Assembly (NCBI RefSeq): GCF_000766945.1
Contig: NZ_KN266209.1
Span: 82,471 to 146,470, forward strand
Length of the DNA: 64,000 nucleotides
Origin: Cellvibrio mixtus subsp. mixtus J3-8
GTDB lineage: Bacteria > Pseudomonadota > Gammaproteobacteria > Pseudomonadales > Cellvibrionaceae
Reading direction: 5' to 3'
A model generated the notes under the pieces. The model saw nothing but the letters and a program-made list of their open reading frames with translations. It was not told the origin of the DNA and searched no databases. A program made the position numbers and the translations under genes. Shown here in pieces: positions 62,636 to 64,000 of the stretch (the stretch's first letter is position 1; every line of letters starts with the position of its first letter).

Positions 62636-63961
62636 ATGAATGATAAACACTTTAGCTCGGTGTTGCTGCTAGCGATTTTTGTCACCGTGATTGCAGTTAT
62701 CGCCCAGAAATTCTTTCCCGACAAGCGCCTGACGGTGTGGCCCAACACCAATTACATCAATTATTTTTACACCTCCTCCACTGATAAAGAAAACCCTCCC
62801 GCTTACTGGGTGGACCAAAGCCGGGGATTGTGGCGATGTGCGTATCCGGTAGACGACAACAGCGAATACTTTGCTTGCAGTTTCAATATTCTCTTTGCAG
62901 AAAAATTGAATCGCGGCATAGATTTGTCCGGTTATTCGTACATGAATATCAAACTCAACTATTCGGGTAGTGCCAAAAAGGTGCGCATATTTTTTCGTAA
63001 CTTTAATCCCGCCTACTCAACAGTAGAAGATACCAATAGCACCAAGTTTCATTCCATGATGTTGTACACATCGGATCTGGGGAGAGAAGTCAGCATTAAC
63101 CTTGATGAATTTATCGTTGGTGATTGGTGGCTGGGCCAATATGACATTCCGCGACATTTATCGCGCCCGGAAATGGATAATGTTTCCTCATTTGGAATTG
63201 ATTACGTAGAAGGCAAGCAACCGGGTAATCACGATATTGAAATTGAAAAAATTGAATTCGTGGGCGGCTGGATCTCGGCAGAAAACTGGTATCTGTTAAT
63301 TCTTGGTTGCTGGATGCTGGGTATCTTTATTTTTGCGATCACCCGCCTGATACAACTGCTACGCCAAACCCAATACGATGTTCAAATTATTAACCAGCTC
63401 AATAATACCAATGAGCAATTACAACAGGAAAAAGATAAATTTCGCCGCTTGTCCACCGTTGACCCGTTGACCCAGGCATACAATCGTTTTGGTATCGATC
63501 AGATAGTGTCGATGATATGCAGTAAGGAAAAACAACAAAATCAGGACGCGCCGGTATTTGCATTAATTATTATCGATATAGACCACTTCAAACGCATTAA
63601 TGATCGCCGTGGACACGATACCGGCGACCGGGTTTTGCAAATGATTTCTACCATTATTGCCAAAGGAATTCGCCCCCAGGATTTTCTCGGGCGTTGGGGT
63701 GGCGAGGAATTTATTGTGATATTGCCCGATACGCGTAAAGAATTTGCCATCGCGCTGGCAGAGAAACTGCGCTTTATGATTGCTGACACAGAGTTTGAGC
63801 CCGACAACCCACTTGCCGTTACCGCCAGTTTTGGTGTTAGCGACAAACGCGAAGAAGAAGATTTTGCCACCACCTTTAAACGCGCAGACATCGCACTCTA
63901 TGCAGCCAAAGCCCAAGGCAGAAATTGCAGCGTTATTGCGGAAGATGAATTAACCAATTAA
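62636..63961 (+). CDS. Membrane diguanylate cyclase with extracytoplasmic sensor domain
   Basis: A 441-residue GGDEF protein. A span at about 8-25 and another at about 217-238 flank a periplasmic domain of some 190 residues, rich in aromatic residues and beta strands (YWVDQSRGLWRCAYPVDD, YSYMNIKLNYSGSAKKVRIF), resembling galactose-binding or CBM-like folds. A short coiled coil leads to the GGDEF domain with G355-G-E-E-F359 intact, so it should make cyclic-di-GMP; the inhibitory I-site R346-P-Q-D349 is also intact. Cyclic-di-GMP commonly activates EPS synthesis. The ATG at 62636 is chosen over 62468, which overlaps the glycosyltransferase gene. Its stop codon lies within a tandem octamer repeat. 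Confidence 0.92.
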   Translation: MNDKHFSSVLLLAIFVTVIAVIAQKFFPDKRLTVWPNTNYINYFYTSSTDKENPPAYWVDQSRGLWRCAYPVDDNSEYFACSFNILFAEKLNRGIDLSGYSYMNIKLNYSGSAKKVRIFFRNFNPAYSTVEDTNSTKFHSMMLYTSDLGREVSINLDEFIVGDWWLGQYDIPRHLSRPEMDNVSSFGIDYVEGKQPGNHDIEIEKIEFVGGWISAENWYLLILGCWMLGIFIFAITRLIQLLRQTQYDVQIINQLNNTNEQLQQEKDKFRRLSTVDPLTQAYNRFGIDQIVSMICSKEKQQNQDAPVFALIIIDIDHFKRINDRRGHDTGDRVLQMISTIIAKGIRPQDFLGRWGGEEFIVILPDTRKEFAIALAEKLRFMIADTEFEPDNPLAVTASFGVSDKREEEDFATTFKRADIALYAAKAQGRNCSVIAEDELTN

Positions 63962-64000
63962 CCAATTAACCAATTAACCAATTAACCAATTAACCAATTA
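63948..64000. repeat. Tandem octamer repeat AATTAACC running off the window
   Basis: From 63948 the sequence is an uninterrupted array of the eight-base unit AATTAACC (equivalently TTAACCAA), about 6.6 copies to the last base of the window, so the true length is unknown. The diguanylate cyclase stop TAA (63959-63961) lies within the second unit. The unit is not a multiple of three and contains TAA, so the array closes reading frames; copy changes would not alter the cyclase beyond its last residues. Confidence 0.93.

Noticed and set aside
1..64000. Searched by eye for insertion sequences, transposase genes, CRISPR arrays, rRNA and phage genes.
   Set aside because: No such protein motifs, terminal repeats or spaced direct repeats were seen; the only tandem arrays are those listed.

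Overview
The window looks like chromosomal DNA of a gammaproteobacterium, most likely Cellvibrionaceae (Cellvibrio-like). This rests on the exosortase/EPS locus architecture, an Xps-like type II secretion operon and moderate G+C; it is inference from gene content, not a measured identity. Almost the whole window is devoted to surface polysaccharide synthesis, decoration and export. About 56 protein genes and one tRNA are supported. No insertion sequence, CRISPR array, rRNA or prophage gene was seen, and no stretch longer than about 300 bases lacks a gene.

Region 1 (1-25101, minus strand) is an exosortase A (XrtA/EpsH)-type exopolysaccharide locus. In the order of transcription it has an initiating sugar-phosphate transferase, a Wza-like export lipoprotein, a Wzz-like chain-length protein, a tyrosine-autokinase homologue with a degenerate Walker A, an outer-membrane barrel, the PrsT TPR lipoprotein, the exosortase-EpsI fusion, then a run of glycosyltransferases, a CapK-like adenylate-forming enzyme, a CapA-like protein, an unknown secreted protein, an acyltransferase, a polysaccharide deacetylase and a truncated O-antigen-ligase/polymerase-like membrane protein. 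Region 2 (25327-28638, plus strand) diverges from it and encodes a TviB-like nucleotide-sugar dehydrogenase, a nucleotide-sugar epimerase and the XrtA-type polysaccharide deacetylase. A tRNA-Arg(CCG) at 28718-28794 separates this from the next block.

Region 3 (28819-47563, minus strand) looks like an O-antigen or capsule locus. It holds the ABC-exporter ATPase Wzt, RmlBDAC (dTDP-rhamnose), WecE (dTDP-Fuc4N), a hexapeptide acyltransferase, GtrA and GtrB plus a large membrane protein of the kind that could complete a Gtr-type decoration system, two acyltransferases, an APS kinase, and two giant fusion enzymes that join glycosyltransferase and sulfotransferase domains. Together they suggest a sulfated, rhamnose- and possibly Fuc4NAc-containing, acylated glycan.

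Region 4 (47635-61572, minus strand) is the most striking part. A complete Xps-order type II secretion operon (gspE-F-G-H-I-J-K-L-M-C-D) sits between the ABC-exporter permease wzm and its ATPase wzt. It is followed by a 574-residue secreted protein with its own promoter and terminator, and a DsbA-like oxidoreductase. The secretin gene carries an 11-base G tract in its coding strand. I infer that the secretion system, the secreted (possibly S-layer-like) protein and the exported glycan form one surface-assembly module.

Region 5 (61671-64000, plus strand) has a rhamnosyltransferase-like GT2 and a membrane diguanylate cyclase with an extracytoplasmic, possibly sugar-binding, domain. The stop codon of the latter lies within a tandem octamer repeat that runs off the window.
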